Shown here piece by piece: positions 56,806-64,000 of a DNA stretch of 64,000 nucleotides. The notes beneath the pieces were generated by a model. The model was not told the origin of the DNA and made no database searches. It was given only the letters and a program-made list of their open reading frames with translations. The stretch is from Marinobacter sp. F4206 (lineage in GTDB: Bacteria; Pseudomonadota; Gammaproteobacteria; Pseudomonadales; Oleiphilaceae). Position 1 is the first letter of the stretch. Every line of letters starts with the position of its first letter. The stretch is from NCBI RefSeq assembly GCF_019392195.1, contig NZ_JAHXKI010000002.1:1736001-1800000 (forward strand). Direction: 5' to 3'. The position numbers and the translations under genes are program-made.

Positions 56806-57009
56806 TCAGGGCGTCGGATTCAGTGTCAGGGCGCCCTGCCAGAGTGCAATCAGAATCACCGCCAGGAGCAGTATGCTAAGCGTCACCCGGACCGCCAGGG
56901 AGTTCACTACCCGATTGGTTTTTCCGCCATCCTTGATGAGAAAGAACAGGCCGCTGAACAGACTGACAATCACCGCCAGCATCAGGACTACGATTACGGC
57001 TTTGAGCAT
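56806..57009 (-). CDS. DUF2909 twin-transmembrane protein
   Basis: 67 residues from the ATG at 57009; an ATG at 57060 adds 17 polar residues. Two membrane helices (LKAVIVVLMLAVIVSLFSGL and VTLSILLLAVILIALWQGAL) are joined by a short basic loop. Such a minus-strand gene within the cox cluster is usual in this group. Its role in the oxidase is unknown. Confidence 0.82.
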   Translation of the reverse strand: MLKAVIVVLMLAVIVSLFSGLFFLIKDGGKTNRVVNSLAVRVTLSILLLAVILIALWQGALTLNPTP

Positions 57010-57097
57010 GGGATTTTCCGGAGTTTTTGGCATTTTGGCTGGCAAGCAGGTGGAATCCACGCAACGCCTGCAACCTCAGAGGTCACTATAGCAGAGC

Positions 57098-57835
57098 ATG
57101 TCTGATCCGCAGGGCCAACGTCGTCACTGGCAGTTCGATTGGCGGCTGATGCTTTTTACCGGTCTGTTCCTGCCGCTGTTGATCGGACTGGGGCTCTGGC
57201 AGCTGGACCGGGCAGGGCAGAAACAACAGATGCTGGATCAGTGGCAGCAGGATGCGCTGGATCTGGAGTGGACTGAACTGGTCCGCCAAGGGCTGGATTC
57301 GGGCCGCCCAGTCGCCCTCACAGGCCGGTATGGCGAGCGCAGCTGGCTGCTGGACAACCGAACCCGGGACGGGATTCCGGGTTATGAAGTCCTGACGGTA
57401 TTCCATCCCTTGCAAGGGCCGGCAGTGGTGGTGAATCGTGGCTGGGTGCAGGCGCCCAGAACCCGTGCCCAATTGCCGGTTGTGGTCACCCCTGACGGGG
57501 TACTGGAGCTGACAGGCCGGTTGAGTGACTACCCGGAACCGCCGGTGCTGGTGGACCAGGCAGCATCGCCCGAAGGCTGGCCCCGAAGGGTTCAGAGTTT
57601 GCCTGGGGCGATTGCCAGGGCGGAATTCCCGGAATTACCCGGGGCAATAGTGAGATTGGCGGGCAGCGATCAGCCTGGCGCCTTTCGCGCCGACTGGGCG
57701 CCGGACCTGATGGGGCCGCAAACCCATTACGGATACGCCACTCAATGGTTTGCGCTGGCGGTTGTACTGAGTATATTGACGGTAGTCGCGAGTTACCGAA
57801 AGACAGGAGCCAATAATGACAATGACAATGGCTAA
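57098..57835 (+). CDS. SURF1 family cytochrome oxidase assembly protein
   Basis: 245 residues with the two-helix SURF1 plan: one membrane helix at 12-34 (LMLFTGLFLPLLIGLGLWQL) and one near 215-235. Between them lies the SURF1 core, including GYEVLTVFHPLQGPAVVVNRG and HYGYATQWFALA. It helps insert heme a into subunit I. Its last 20 bp overlap the next gene. Confidence 0.92.
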   Translation: MSDPQGQRRHWQFDWRLMLFTGLFLPLLIGLGLWQLDRAGQKQQMLDQWQQDALDLEWTELVRQGLDSGRPVALTGRYGERSWLLDNRTRDGIPGYEVLTVFHPLQGPAVVVNRGWVQAPRTRAQLPVVVTPDGVLELTGRLSDYPEPPVLVDQAASPEGWPRRVQSLPGAIARAEFPELPGAIVRLAGSDQPGAFRADWAPDLMGPQTHYGYATQWFALAVVLSILTVVASYRKTGANNDNDNG

Positions 57836-58460
57836 CCGGATACCTGACCAGAACGACGGCCCCTCTCGGGACCAAATCCGGCGGGGTCGGCGTACCGCTC
57901 TTCTGCTGTTTGCTATCGGTTTTGGACCGATGATCTTTGCCACCGTTATGTTTTACACCGGCTGGCTGAACCCGGCTGGCCATACCAATAATGGCACTCT
58001 GATCCAGCCGGTGGTGCCGGTCCAGACGCTTAATCTTGAAACCGCGTCGGGTGAGCCCCTGGCAGACCGGTTCGGGGCGGATAAGGCCGAGCCCGAGTGG
58101 ATGCTGATGGTGGTGGCCGGTGGGTGTGGCAGCGAATGCGAAGAACTGCTCTACCTGGCTCGGCAGGTCAATATTGCCCTGGGCAAGAACGCCAACCGGG
58201 TGTCCCGTGCGGCTGTGCTGGGCAGTGTGCCGGAGGATCTTGCCGGCCGTTGGCAGGACGAGTACAGCCTTATGGAGCGACTGACGCCGGCGCCGGGCAC
58301 GTCGCCGGACTGGCCGGCTGGAATTAATCCCGAGTCCGAATCCCGAATCCTGCTGGTGGACCCGTTTGGCAACCTGATGATGCATTACGGGGCGGAGAAC
58401 ACCGGCAAACAGATGCTTGAGGACCTCAAGCATCTGCTCAAGATCTCCCAGATCGGATGA
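57816..58460 (+). CDS. Oxidase-cluster membrane protein with thioredoxin-like domain
   Basis: 214 residues; AGGAG precedes the ATG. One membrane helix (about 27-49) anchors a periplasmic thioredoxin-like domain with a Cys pair in GGCGSECEELLYL and a late DPFGNLMMHYG. It corresponds in position to P. aeruginosa PA0111. A thiol or copper role in oxidase assembly is plausible but not shown. It overlaps the SURF1 gene and is followed by ctaA. Confidence 0.8.
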   Translation: MTMTMANRIPDQNDGPSRDQIRRGRRTALLLFAIGFGPMIFATVMFYTGWLNPAGHTNNGTLIQPVVPVQTLNLETASGEPLADRFGADKAEPEWMLMVVAGGCGSECEELLYLARQVNIALGKNANRVSRAAVLGSVPEDLAGRWQDEYSLMERLTPAPGTSPDWPAGINPESESRILLVDPFGNLMMHYGAENTGKQMLEDLKHLLKISQIG

Positions 58461-58482
58461 GCAACGCCCGGAGGATTCGGTT

Positions 58483-59580
58483 TTGAATCAGCAGCATTCC
58501 GTGCCATCTCCCCACGCCCGTCGTATGGCAAACTGGGCGCTGTTCGCCACCTGCCTGGCGGTGGTGGTGATCATGCTTGGGGCCTGGACCCGGCTGGTCC
58601 ATGCCGGCCTTGGCTGCCCGGACTGGCCCGGCTGCTACGGCTTTCTGACCGTGCCCCAGAGTGAATCCAGTATTGCCATTGCCAATGCCCGTTTCCCGGA
58701 AACGCCGGTGGATGTGGAGAAAGGCTGGCCGGAAATGATTCATCGCTACGCCGCCGGCACCCTCGGCCTCGTGGTCTTCGGACTTGCGGCTTACGCCGTC
58801 CGGCATCGTAGAACCGGCGTGCCGGTGAAACTGCCCCTGTTCATCGCCGGGTTTATCATTCTCCAGGGTGCCTTTGGCATGTGGACGGTCACGCTCAAGC
58901 TCTGGCCCCAGGTCGTCGCCATGCATCTGCTTGGCGGATTCACCACCCTGACCCTCCTGACCTTGCTGACACTCCGGCTTCGCGGCCGGTCCGGGCAAGG
59001 CCGAGCCGTCAAAGACCAATCCGCCCTGACGGCGTTTCGTCCCTGGCTGTACGGTGGGCTTGTTTTGATCGTGATGCAGATTGCGCTCGGAGCCTGGACC
59101 GCCGCCAACTACGCGGCGGTGGCCTGTACCGACCTGCCCACGTGCCAGGGTCAGTGGTGGCCGGAGGGCATGGATTTCCAACACGGCTTTGATGTTACCC
59201 AGCACGTCGGCCCCAATTACCTGGGGGGGCAGCTGACCGCCGATGGCCGGGTGGCCATTCACCTGACCCACCGCCTCGGGGCGATGATCGTGCTGGGGTA
59301 CTTTGCCATTTTACTGTCTCTGATGTGGCGCCGCCGGCACCTGTCTGGCCTCTCTGGTCCGATCGGCCTGGTGGCATTGGTCCTTGGTGCCCAGATCGCC
59401 CTGGGGCTGGCCAACGTGATACTGCACATTCCGCTGGGCATTGCGGTCGCCCACAATGCCATGGGGGCCGGGCTGCTACTGTCCGTCGTCCACCTGATCT
59501 GGCAGCACCATCGATTACCACAGGCGCACAGCGCCGATGCAACACACACAACAACAATGAACCGGGAGGTTACGGCATGA
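58483..59580 (+). CDS. ctaA: Heme A synthase (CtaA/COX15)
   Basis: 365 residues from a TTG 8 bp after GGAGG; an ATG at 58525 is the alternative. Eight membrane helices. Typical segments are GAWTRLVHAGLGCPDWPGCY, WPEMIHRYAAGTLGLVVFG, a central cysteine pair (VACTDLPTCQG) and HLTHRLGAMIVLGYF with a heme-ligand His. It oxidises heme O to heme A. The stop overlaps the ctaB start (ATGA). Confidence 0.94.
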   Translation: MNQQHSVPSPHARRMANWALFATCLAVVVIMLGAWTRLVHAGLGCPDWPGCYGFLTVPQSESSIAIANARFPETPVDVEKGWPEMIHRYAAGTLGLVVFGLAAYAVRHRRTGVPVKLPLFIAGFIILQGAFGMWTVTLKLWPQVVAMHLLGGFTTLTLLTLLTLRLRGRSGQGRAVKDQSALTAFRPWLYGGLVLIVMQIALGAWTAANYAAVACTDLPTCQGQWWPEGMDFQHGFDVTQHVGPNYLGGQLTADGRVAIHLTHRLGAMIVLGYFAILLSLMWRRRHLSGLSGPIGLVALVLGAQIALGLANVILHIPLGIAVAHNAMGAGLLLSVVHLIWQHHRLPQAHSADATHTTTMNREVTA

Positions 59581-60497
59581 GTGAGCGAGTGGAAGCATTG
59601 CCGGCCCAGACCACTGAAAGCGAATCCAGCAGATCCATTTCCTGGCGGGATTACCTGGAGCTGACCAAGCCCCGGGTGGTCGCGCTGATGATCCTGACCT
59701 CGGTGATCGGCATGCTGCTGGCCGCACCGGGAGTTCCGGGCTGGGACGTCCTCCTGTACGGTAATCTTGGTATCGCCTTGCTGGCGGGTGCCGCAGCGGT
59801 GGTCAACCATGTGGTTGACCAGAAAATCGATACCGTTATGGCCCGTACCCGCAAGCGCCCGGTGGCGATCGGCAAGATTGCCCCGGTGGATGCCATCCTG
59901 TTTGCGACCATTCTCGCCAGCGTCGGCATGGCGGTGTTGATGTGGCAGGTGAATGAATTGACGGCCTGGCTGACCCTCGCGTCACTGGTGGGCTATGCCG
60001 GCGTTTACACGCTGTTTCTCAAGCGTGCGACGCCGCAGAACATCACCATTGGCGGGTTGGCTGGTGCCATGCCGCCATTGCTGGGCTGGACCGCGGTCAC
60101 TGGCCAGGTGGAAGGCCACGCCCTGCTGCTGGTCCTGATCATTTTTGCCTGGACCCCGCCGCACTTCTGGGCCCTGGCGATCCATCGCAAGGAGGAGTAC
60201 GCCAAGGCCGGCATTCCCATGCTGCCGGTAACTCACGGCAACAAGTACACGGAATTGCACATCCTGCTGTATACCTTCATGTTATTGGCGGTCAGCCTGC
60301 TGCCGTTCGTCACCGGAATGTCCGGCGGTATCTACCTGATCGGCGCCCTGGCCCTGGGCCTCCGTTTCCTGCAATATGCCGTTCGACTGCTCAAAGGCGA
60401 CGACCGCCGGGTGGCGCTGAATACCTTCAAATACTCCATCACCTATCTGATGGCACTGTTTGTGGTTTTGCTGGTGGATCATTTTGTATTCTTCTGA
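59577..60497 (+). CDS. ctaB: Protoheme IX farnesyltransferase (heme O synthase)
   Basis: 306 residues from the ATG at 59577, preceded by GGGAGG; longer in-frame starts lie within ctaA. A UbiA-type membrane prenyltransferase: YLELTKPRVVALMILTSVIG, NHVVDQKIDTVMARTRKRP (both Asp motifs) and WTPPHFWALAIHRKEEYAKA. It converts heme B to heme O, the substrate of CtaA. Confidence 0.95.
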   Translation: MSERVEALPAQTTESESSRSISWRDYLELTKPRVVALMILTSVIGMLLAAPGVPGWDVLLYGNLGIALLAGAAAVVNHVVDQKIDTVMARTRKRPVAIGKIAPVDAILFATILASVGMAVLMWQVNELTAWLTLASLVGYAGVYTLFLKRATPQNITIGGLAGAMPPLLGWTAVTGQVEGHALLLVLIIFAWTPPHFWALAIHRKEEYAKAGIPMLPVTHGNKYTELHILLYTFMLLAVSLLPFVTGMSGGIYLIGALALGLRFLQYAVRLLKGDDRRVALNTFKYSITYLMALFVVLLVDHFVFF

Positions 60498-60538
60498 CCT
60501 AGACGGTGTGCTTCTCTGACCATGGTATTGGAACCCCG

Positions 60539-61204
60539 ATGAACCGCTCGATTCGCCTGACCCTGTTCTCGTTGTTGATGTTGGTGGTGCTGATTTTCGG
60601 GCTGGTGATCGGGCGGCAGGTCTACCTGGTTGGTGGCCAGGAGCCGGAACCGGCGCCGGAGCTGGCCGAACTCAACACCTATGTGTATGACCAGCCCCGG
60701 GAGTTGGCGGAGTTCTCACTGACCAATGAGAAAGGTGAAACCGTCACCCGGGAAAGCCTCCGGGGGCGCTGGACCTTCGCGTTTGTGGGTTACACTAACT
60801 GTCCGGACATCTGTCCGGCCGCCATGGCCAACCTCAGGCGCACCGACCAACTGCTGTCGAACGAATTGCCACAACCGGATTACCTCCTGGTCAGCGCTGA
60901 TCCGGAACACGACACTCCGGCAAAGCTCAAGGCCTACACCGACTTCTTCGGGGACCACTTCCACGGTCTCACCGGCGATCTGGAGACCCTGCGGGCTCTC
61001 GCCAAGAGCCTGAATGCGGTATTTGTCCATCGTCAGGTCGATGGCGAGTTGCTGGTCGACCACAGTGGCCACTTCGCGCTCTTGAACCCGGAGGGCAAAC
61101 TGGCCGCGGTCATTCAGCCGCCCCACGATCCCGAAGCCCTCGCGGAGGCCTTCGAACGGATCTACGAGTGGGCCCGGGACAATCGCCTGAACGCGAACTC
61201 CTGA
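60539..61204 (+). CDS. senC: SCO1/SenC family copper chaperone
   Basis: 221 residues from the ATG at 60539. One N-terminal membrane helix is followed by a thioredoxin-like domain. The copper ligands are in GYTNCPDICPAAM (CxxxC) and the distal His in LVDHSGHFALL. It matures the CuA site of subunit II. Last gene of the oxidase assembly cluster. Confidence 0.93.
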   Translation: MNRSIRLTLFSLLMLVVLIFGLVIGRQVYLVGGQEPEPAPELAELNTYVYDQPRELAEFSLTNEKGETVTRESLRGRWTFAFVGYTNCPDICPAAMANLRRTDQLLSNELPQPDYLLVSADPEHDTPAKLKAYTDFFGDHFHGLTGDLETLRALAKSLNAVFVHRQVDGELLVDHSGHFALLNPEGKLAAVIQPPHDPEALAEAFERIYEWARDNRLNANS

Positions 61205-61296
61205 CCGCGAGGGTTGGCGTTCTGCGGCCAAGGTCAAACTGACAGGCGGCCCGTTGTGGCCTAGACTCTCCGGCTGTTCAACCACGAGCCGAGCCA

Positions 61297-62508
61297 ATGC
61301 CTTCCAATCCCCAGAGCTGTACCACACCGCGCCAACTGTTTTCCGTGCTCGCGGCCGGAGCGATCGTGCTGATGGTCGTCCATGGCCTGGGACGATTTAT
61401 CTATACACCGTTGCTGCCCTATCTGGTCGAGGACGGCCAGTTTGGTGCCGCGGAAGGCGCGGCCGTGGCAACCTGGAATTATCTGGGCTACCTGATGGGC
61501 GCTCTGCTGGCCATCCGGTGGCACCGGATCGACCAGATCCGGATCCTGTTGCCGGTTGCGCTTGCGGTTCATGTCCTTACCACCTTGCTGGTGACCCAGA
61601 TCGACAACCTGCCCCTGATCTCGGCCAGTCGCTGGCTCAACGGGGTCGCCAACGGCATGGTATTCGTTCATGCCCCGGCGTTGATCCTTGAATGGCTGGT
61701 ACTTCGCAACCGCGCCGCCATGAGCGGATTGGTATACATAGGTGTCGGGCTTGGCCTTCTGGTTTCCAGTGGCCTGGTTACTGGCAGTGCGCATTGGCTG
61801 GAGGGTGCTGAACGCTGGTGGCCGGCGGCCCTGCTGTCCATTCCGCTGGCCTGGTGGGGAGCGGTCAAGCTGATGAAGCTGGAGGTCCCGGTCCGGCCTC
61901 AGAACACCGCCGGTAACGCGGTCGACACCACGCCGTTACTGGACCGGGCCAGTATACCCCTGTTCCTGTCCTACGCCGGAGCGGGCCTCGGATATATCCT
62001 GCCCATGACTTTCCTGCCCCTGCTGGCGACCTTGGAGCTGCCCCGGAATCACTGGATGATCGATGGTGCCTGGCTCATCGTGGCTTTGTTTACCATGCCT
62101 GCGCCATGGATCTGGAACAAACTTGGCGCGAAGATCGGCGATCTCCCGGCGCTCAAGCTGAATTTCGTGATTCAGTTGTTGGGTGTCCTGGCCGCTGTGC
62201 TCTGGCCCGGGGCTGTCGGCCTTTTACTCTGTGCGGCCCTGGTGGGCAGCACGTTCCTGGGCACGGTGCTGCTGACCCAGCGCATTGGCCGGGCGCTCCA
62301 TCCGCACCAGGGCCCGCGGTTATCCGCGGCCATGGTGGCGCTCTACGGCTTCACCCAGATGGTCGGGCCCTGGTTGACGAAACAGTGGCTGGATATGGGC
62401 GGTACTCTGGGGTCGGCGTTCGGTATTGGGGTGGTGGCTCTGGCGTTTGGCTTGGTATTCGTGTTTTTAGTGCCTCAGGCTGAGGATTGGCATGGGCGGT
62501 CTTTGTAG
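61297..62508 (+). CDS. MFS transporter (YbfB/YjiJ-like)
   Basis: 403 residues with twelve membrane helices. The N-terminal GLGRFIYTPLLPYLVEDG and WNYLGYLMGALLAIRW fit the YbfB/YjiJ subgroup of the major facilitator superfamily, for which substrates are not known. It stands alone after the oxidase cluster and before a hairpin repeat. Confidence 0.83.
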   Translation: MPSNPQSCTTPRQLFSVLAAGAIVLMVVHGLGRFIYTPLLPYLVEDGQFGAAEGAAVATWNYLGYLMGALLAIRWHRIDQIRILLPVALAVHVLTTLLVTQIDNLPLISASRWLNGVANGMVFVHAPALILEWLVLRNRAAMSGLVYIGVGLGLLVSSGLVTGSAHWLEGAERWWPAALLSIPLAWWGAVKLMKLEVPVRPQNTAGNAVDTTPLLDRASIPLFLSYAGAGLGYILPMTFLPLLATLELPRNHWMIDGAWLIVALFTMPAPWIWNKLGAKIGDLPALKLNFVIQLLGVLAAVLWPGAVGLLLCAALVGSTFLGTVLLTQRIGRALHPHQGPRLSAAMVALYGFTQMVGPWLTKQWLDMGGTLGSAFGIGVVALAFGLVFVFLVPQAEDWHGRSL

Positions 62509-62532
62509 GACTGCTGGGGTTGGGTGATTGAT

Positions 62533-62617
62533 CGGGGTGGTGGGGTATTTTACCTTGGAAATGGAACTCGCTGCGCTCAGACATCCATTTCTGGCGGAAA
62601 AATACTCCACCACCCCG
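62533..62617 (+). repeat. Hairpin repeat, copy 3
   Basis: Outer arms 62533-62554 (starting CGGGGTGGTGGGGTATTTT) and 62596-62617 (ending CTCCACCACCCCG) pair with two mismatches. Inner arms GAAATGGA and TCCATTTC pair. The apical core AACTCGCTGCGCTCAGACAT matches copy 1 (41353-41426) over about 45 bp including the inner arms. The outer arms are unrelated in sequence to those of copy 1. Confidence 0.85.
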
Positions 62618-62780
62618 CTCTAGCTGACAATACCGATATCTTAAAAGATGAAAGGAAGAGATTGGTTTCGTCCGTGATAACCTGTAGCGACAACTGGAGT
62701 TCAATAAGGGTATGGGGGTAATTCAAATTACCCCGTGCCCCTCCCCCAAACCCGGCAATCCTGAACGAAGCCAGACCAAC

Positions 62781-64000
62781 GTGCTCCCAATAGACCAAAT
62801 ACTCCCCGAGCTAAAACAAACTCTGGAACAAACCACCACGGCACTCCTACAGGCGCCTCCGGGTGCCGGCAAGACCACCCGGGTTCCCTTGGCTCTGCTC
62901 GATGCACCCTGGCGGGACGAACGCAAGATTCTGATGCTCGAGCCGAGACGACTGGCGGCGCGGTCCGCGGCCCGGTTCATGGCCGGGCAGTTGGGAGAGA
63001 AACCGGGGCAGACTGTGGGGTATCGAACCCGGCTGGACACCAAAATCTCCGCCGCCACGCGCATCGAGGTCGTGACCGAGGGTATTCTGACCCGGTTAAT
63101 CCAGTCCGACCCGACGCTTGAGGATTACGCCGCGGTGTTGTTTGACGAATTCCATGAGCGATCCTTGCAGGCCGACCTGGGTCTGGCACTGGTGCGGGAG
63201 TCGCAGGAGGCGCTGCGGCAAGATTTGCGGCTTCTGGTAATGTCGGCGACCCTCGATACCGGGCCAATTGCCAGAGTGCTAGGGGATGTGCCGATCATTC
63301 GCAGCGAAGGCCGGGCGTTTCCGGTGGAGGTCCTGTATCGGCCGGCACCGTCTCAGGAGCGCCATACCCGGATTGTCGATCGGGTGGCGGCTGTGGTGCA
63401 GGAGGCGCTTCAGGACCAGTCCGGCTCGGTGCTGGTGTTCCTGCCCGGCGCCGGGGAAATCCGGAAAGTCGAGCAGCGGTTACGGGGCCAATTAGCAGGC
63501 GATGTGCTCGTGACGCCCCTCTACGGCAACCTTAAATCAGACGAGCAGGATCGGGCCATCGCCCCGGCTCCGGAGGCCCAGCGCAAGGTGGTGCTGGCCA
63601 CCGCCATTGCCGAGACCAGTCTGACCATCGAGGGTGTGCGGGTCGTGATCGACAGTGGTCAGCAGCGGCGCGCGGTGTTCGATCCGAACAGCGGCATGAC
63701 CCGACTGGTGACCGGGCGGGTCTCGAAAGCCTCGGCAGAGCAACGTAAGGGCCGGGCCGGTCGTGTGGAGCCAGGATTATGTTACCGGTTGTGGAGCGAG
63801 TCCGAGCAGTTTGGACTGGCGGACTATACGCCACCGGAGATACGGGAAGCGGATCTTGCGCCGGTAGTGCTGGAGCTGGCCCAGTGGGGGGCCCGGACCC
63901 CGGACCAGGTGGCGTGGGTTGATGCGCCACCGGAGGCCCACTGGCAGCAGGCTGTCGCGTTGCTGAAATGGCTGGATATGCTGGATGCGGACGGTGCCAT
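62781..64000 (+). CDS. hrpB: ATP-dependent RNA helicase HrpB, 3' end missing
   Basis: The frame runs without a stop from a GTG at 62781 to the window edge (406 codons visible; the family is about 820 residues). The GTG gives V-LPIDQILPEL, matching HrpB N-termini; an ATG at 62712 in the same frame would add 23 unconserved residues. DEAH-box helicase motifs are clear: LQAPPGAGKTTRVPL, FDEFHERS, VMSATLDT, VLATAIAETSLTIEGV and QRKGRAGR. HrpB is a DExH helicase of uncertain substrate. Confidence in family is high, in the start moderate. Confidence 0.92.
   Translation, partial: MLPIDQILPELKQTLEQTTTALLQAPPGAGKTTRVPLALLDAPWRDERKILMLEPRRLAARSAARFMAGQLGEKPGQTVGYRTRLDTKISAATRIEVVTEGILTRLIQSDPTLEDYAAVLFDEFHERSLQADLGLALVRESQEALRQDLRLLVMSATLDTGPIARVLGDVPIIRSEGRAFPVEVLYRPAPSQERHTRIVDRVAAVVQEALQDQSGSVLVFLPGAGEIRKVEQRLRGQLAGDVLVTPLYGNLKSDEQDRAIAPAPEAQRKVVLATAIAETSLTIEGVRVVIDSGQQRRAVFDPNSGMTRLVTGRVSKASAEQRKGRAGRVEPGLCYRLWSESEQFGLADYTPPEIREADLAPVVLELAQWGARTPDQVAWVDAPPEAHWQQAVALLKWLDMLDADGA

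Noticed and set aside
62351..62704. A 117-codon minus-strand frame over the MFS 3' end and hairpin repeat
   Set aside because: It is produced by the repeat element and the antisense of a real gene.

Overview
The window looks like chromosome from a marine gammaproteobacterium close to Marinobacter. It is GC-rich, gene-dense and almost free of mobile DNA: I see no transposase, integrase, prophage or CRISPR array. Gene order repeatedly matches the origin-proximal part of Pseudomonas aeruginosa as I remember it: gmhB-glyS-glyQ, trkA-rsmB-fmt-def, tsaP-dprA-tsaC-hemF-aroE, yrdA/prlC, and the cox-ctaG-SURF1-ctaA-ctaB-senC block. The genus assignment is an inference from gene content and protein style, not from a search.

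Layout. 1-3.7 kb: a FAN1-type VRR-NUC nuclease (cut by the window edge) coupled to an XPD/DinG-type Fe-S helicase that carries its own nuclease-like N-terminus. 3.7-9.5 kb: a VOC protein, two c-di-GMP enzymes and a ClsC-like phospholipase D lipoprotein. 9.5-22.8 kb: tRNA-Pro and conserved housekeeping genes for heptose synthesis, glycyl-tRNA synthetase, K+ uptake, translation initiation, the type IV pilus secretin-associated TsaP, DNA uptake, tRNA t6A modification, heme and shikimate. 22.8-24.5 kb: a PomAB-type flagellar stator. 24.5-35.4 kb: the accessory region of most interest. It holds an orphan periplasmic binding protein overlapping a ClC-family protein, a dimethylglycine-oxidase-like flavoprotein, a GbdR-like regulator, formate-THF ligase, a divergent methylene-THF reductase and a DmdA-like THF methyltransferase. 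Together these could move methyl groups from methylated amines or sulfonium compounds onto THF and oxidise them to formate with ATP yield. 35.5-43.4 kb: small conserved proteins, Hsp20 with a sigma-32-like promoter, a sulfatase-fold membrane protein, gamma carbonic anhydrase, oligopeptidase A and an antiporter. 43.5-50.8 kb: another GGDEF protein, then a minus-strand cluster of DoxX, a globin lipoprotein, a DUF3034 outer-membrane protein, a GGDEF/EAL protein and a cupredoxin. 51-61.2 kb: a MATE transporter and a complete aa3-type cytochrome c oxidase structural and assembly set. 61.3-64 kb: an MFS transporter and the start of hrpB, cut by the window edge.

Non-coding signals of note are a family of three hairpin elements sharing a conserved apical core but with different self-complementary stems (two at 41.3-41.6 kb, one at 62.5 kb), a 112-bp nested palindrome between yrdA and prlC, an intrinsic terminator after tsaP, another between def and fmt, and a sigma-32-like promoter before hsp20. 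All functional calls rest on motif recognition by eye; no database search was run.
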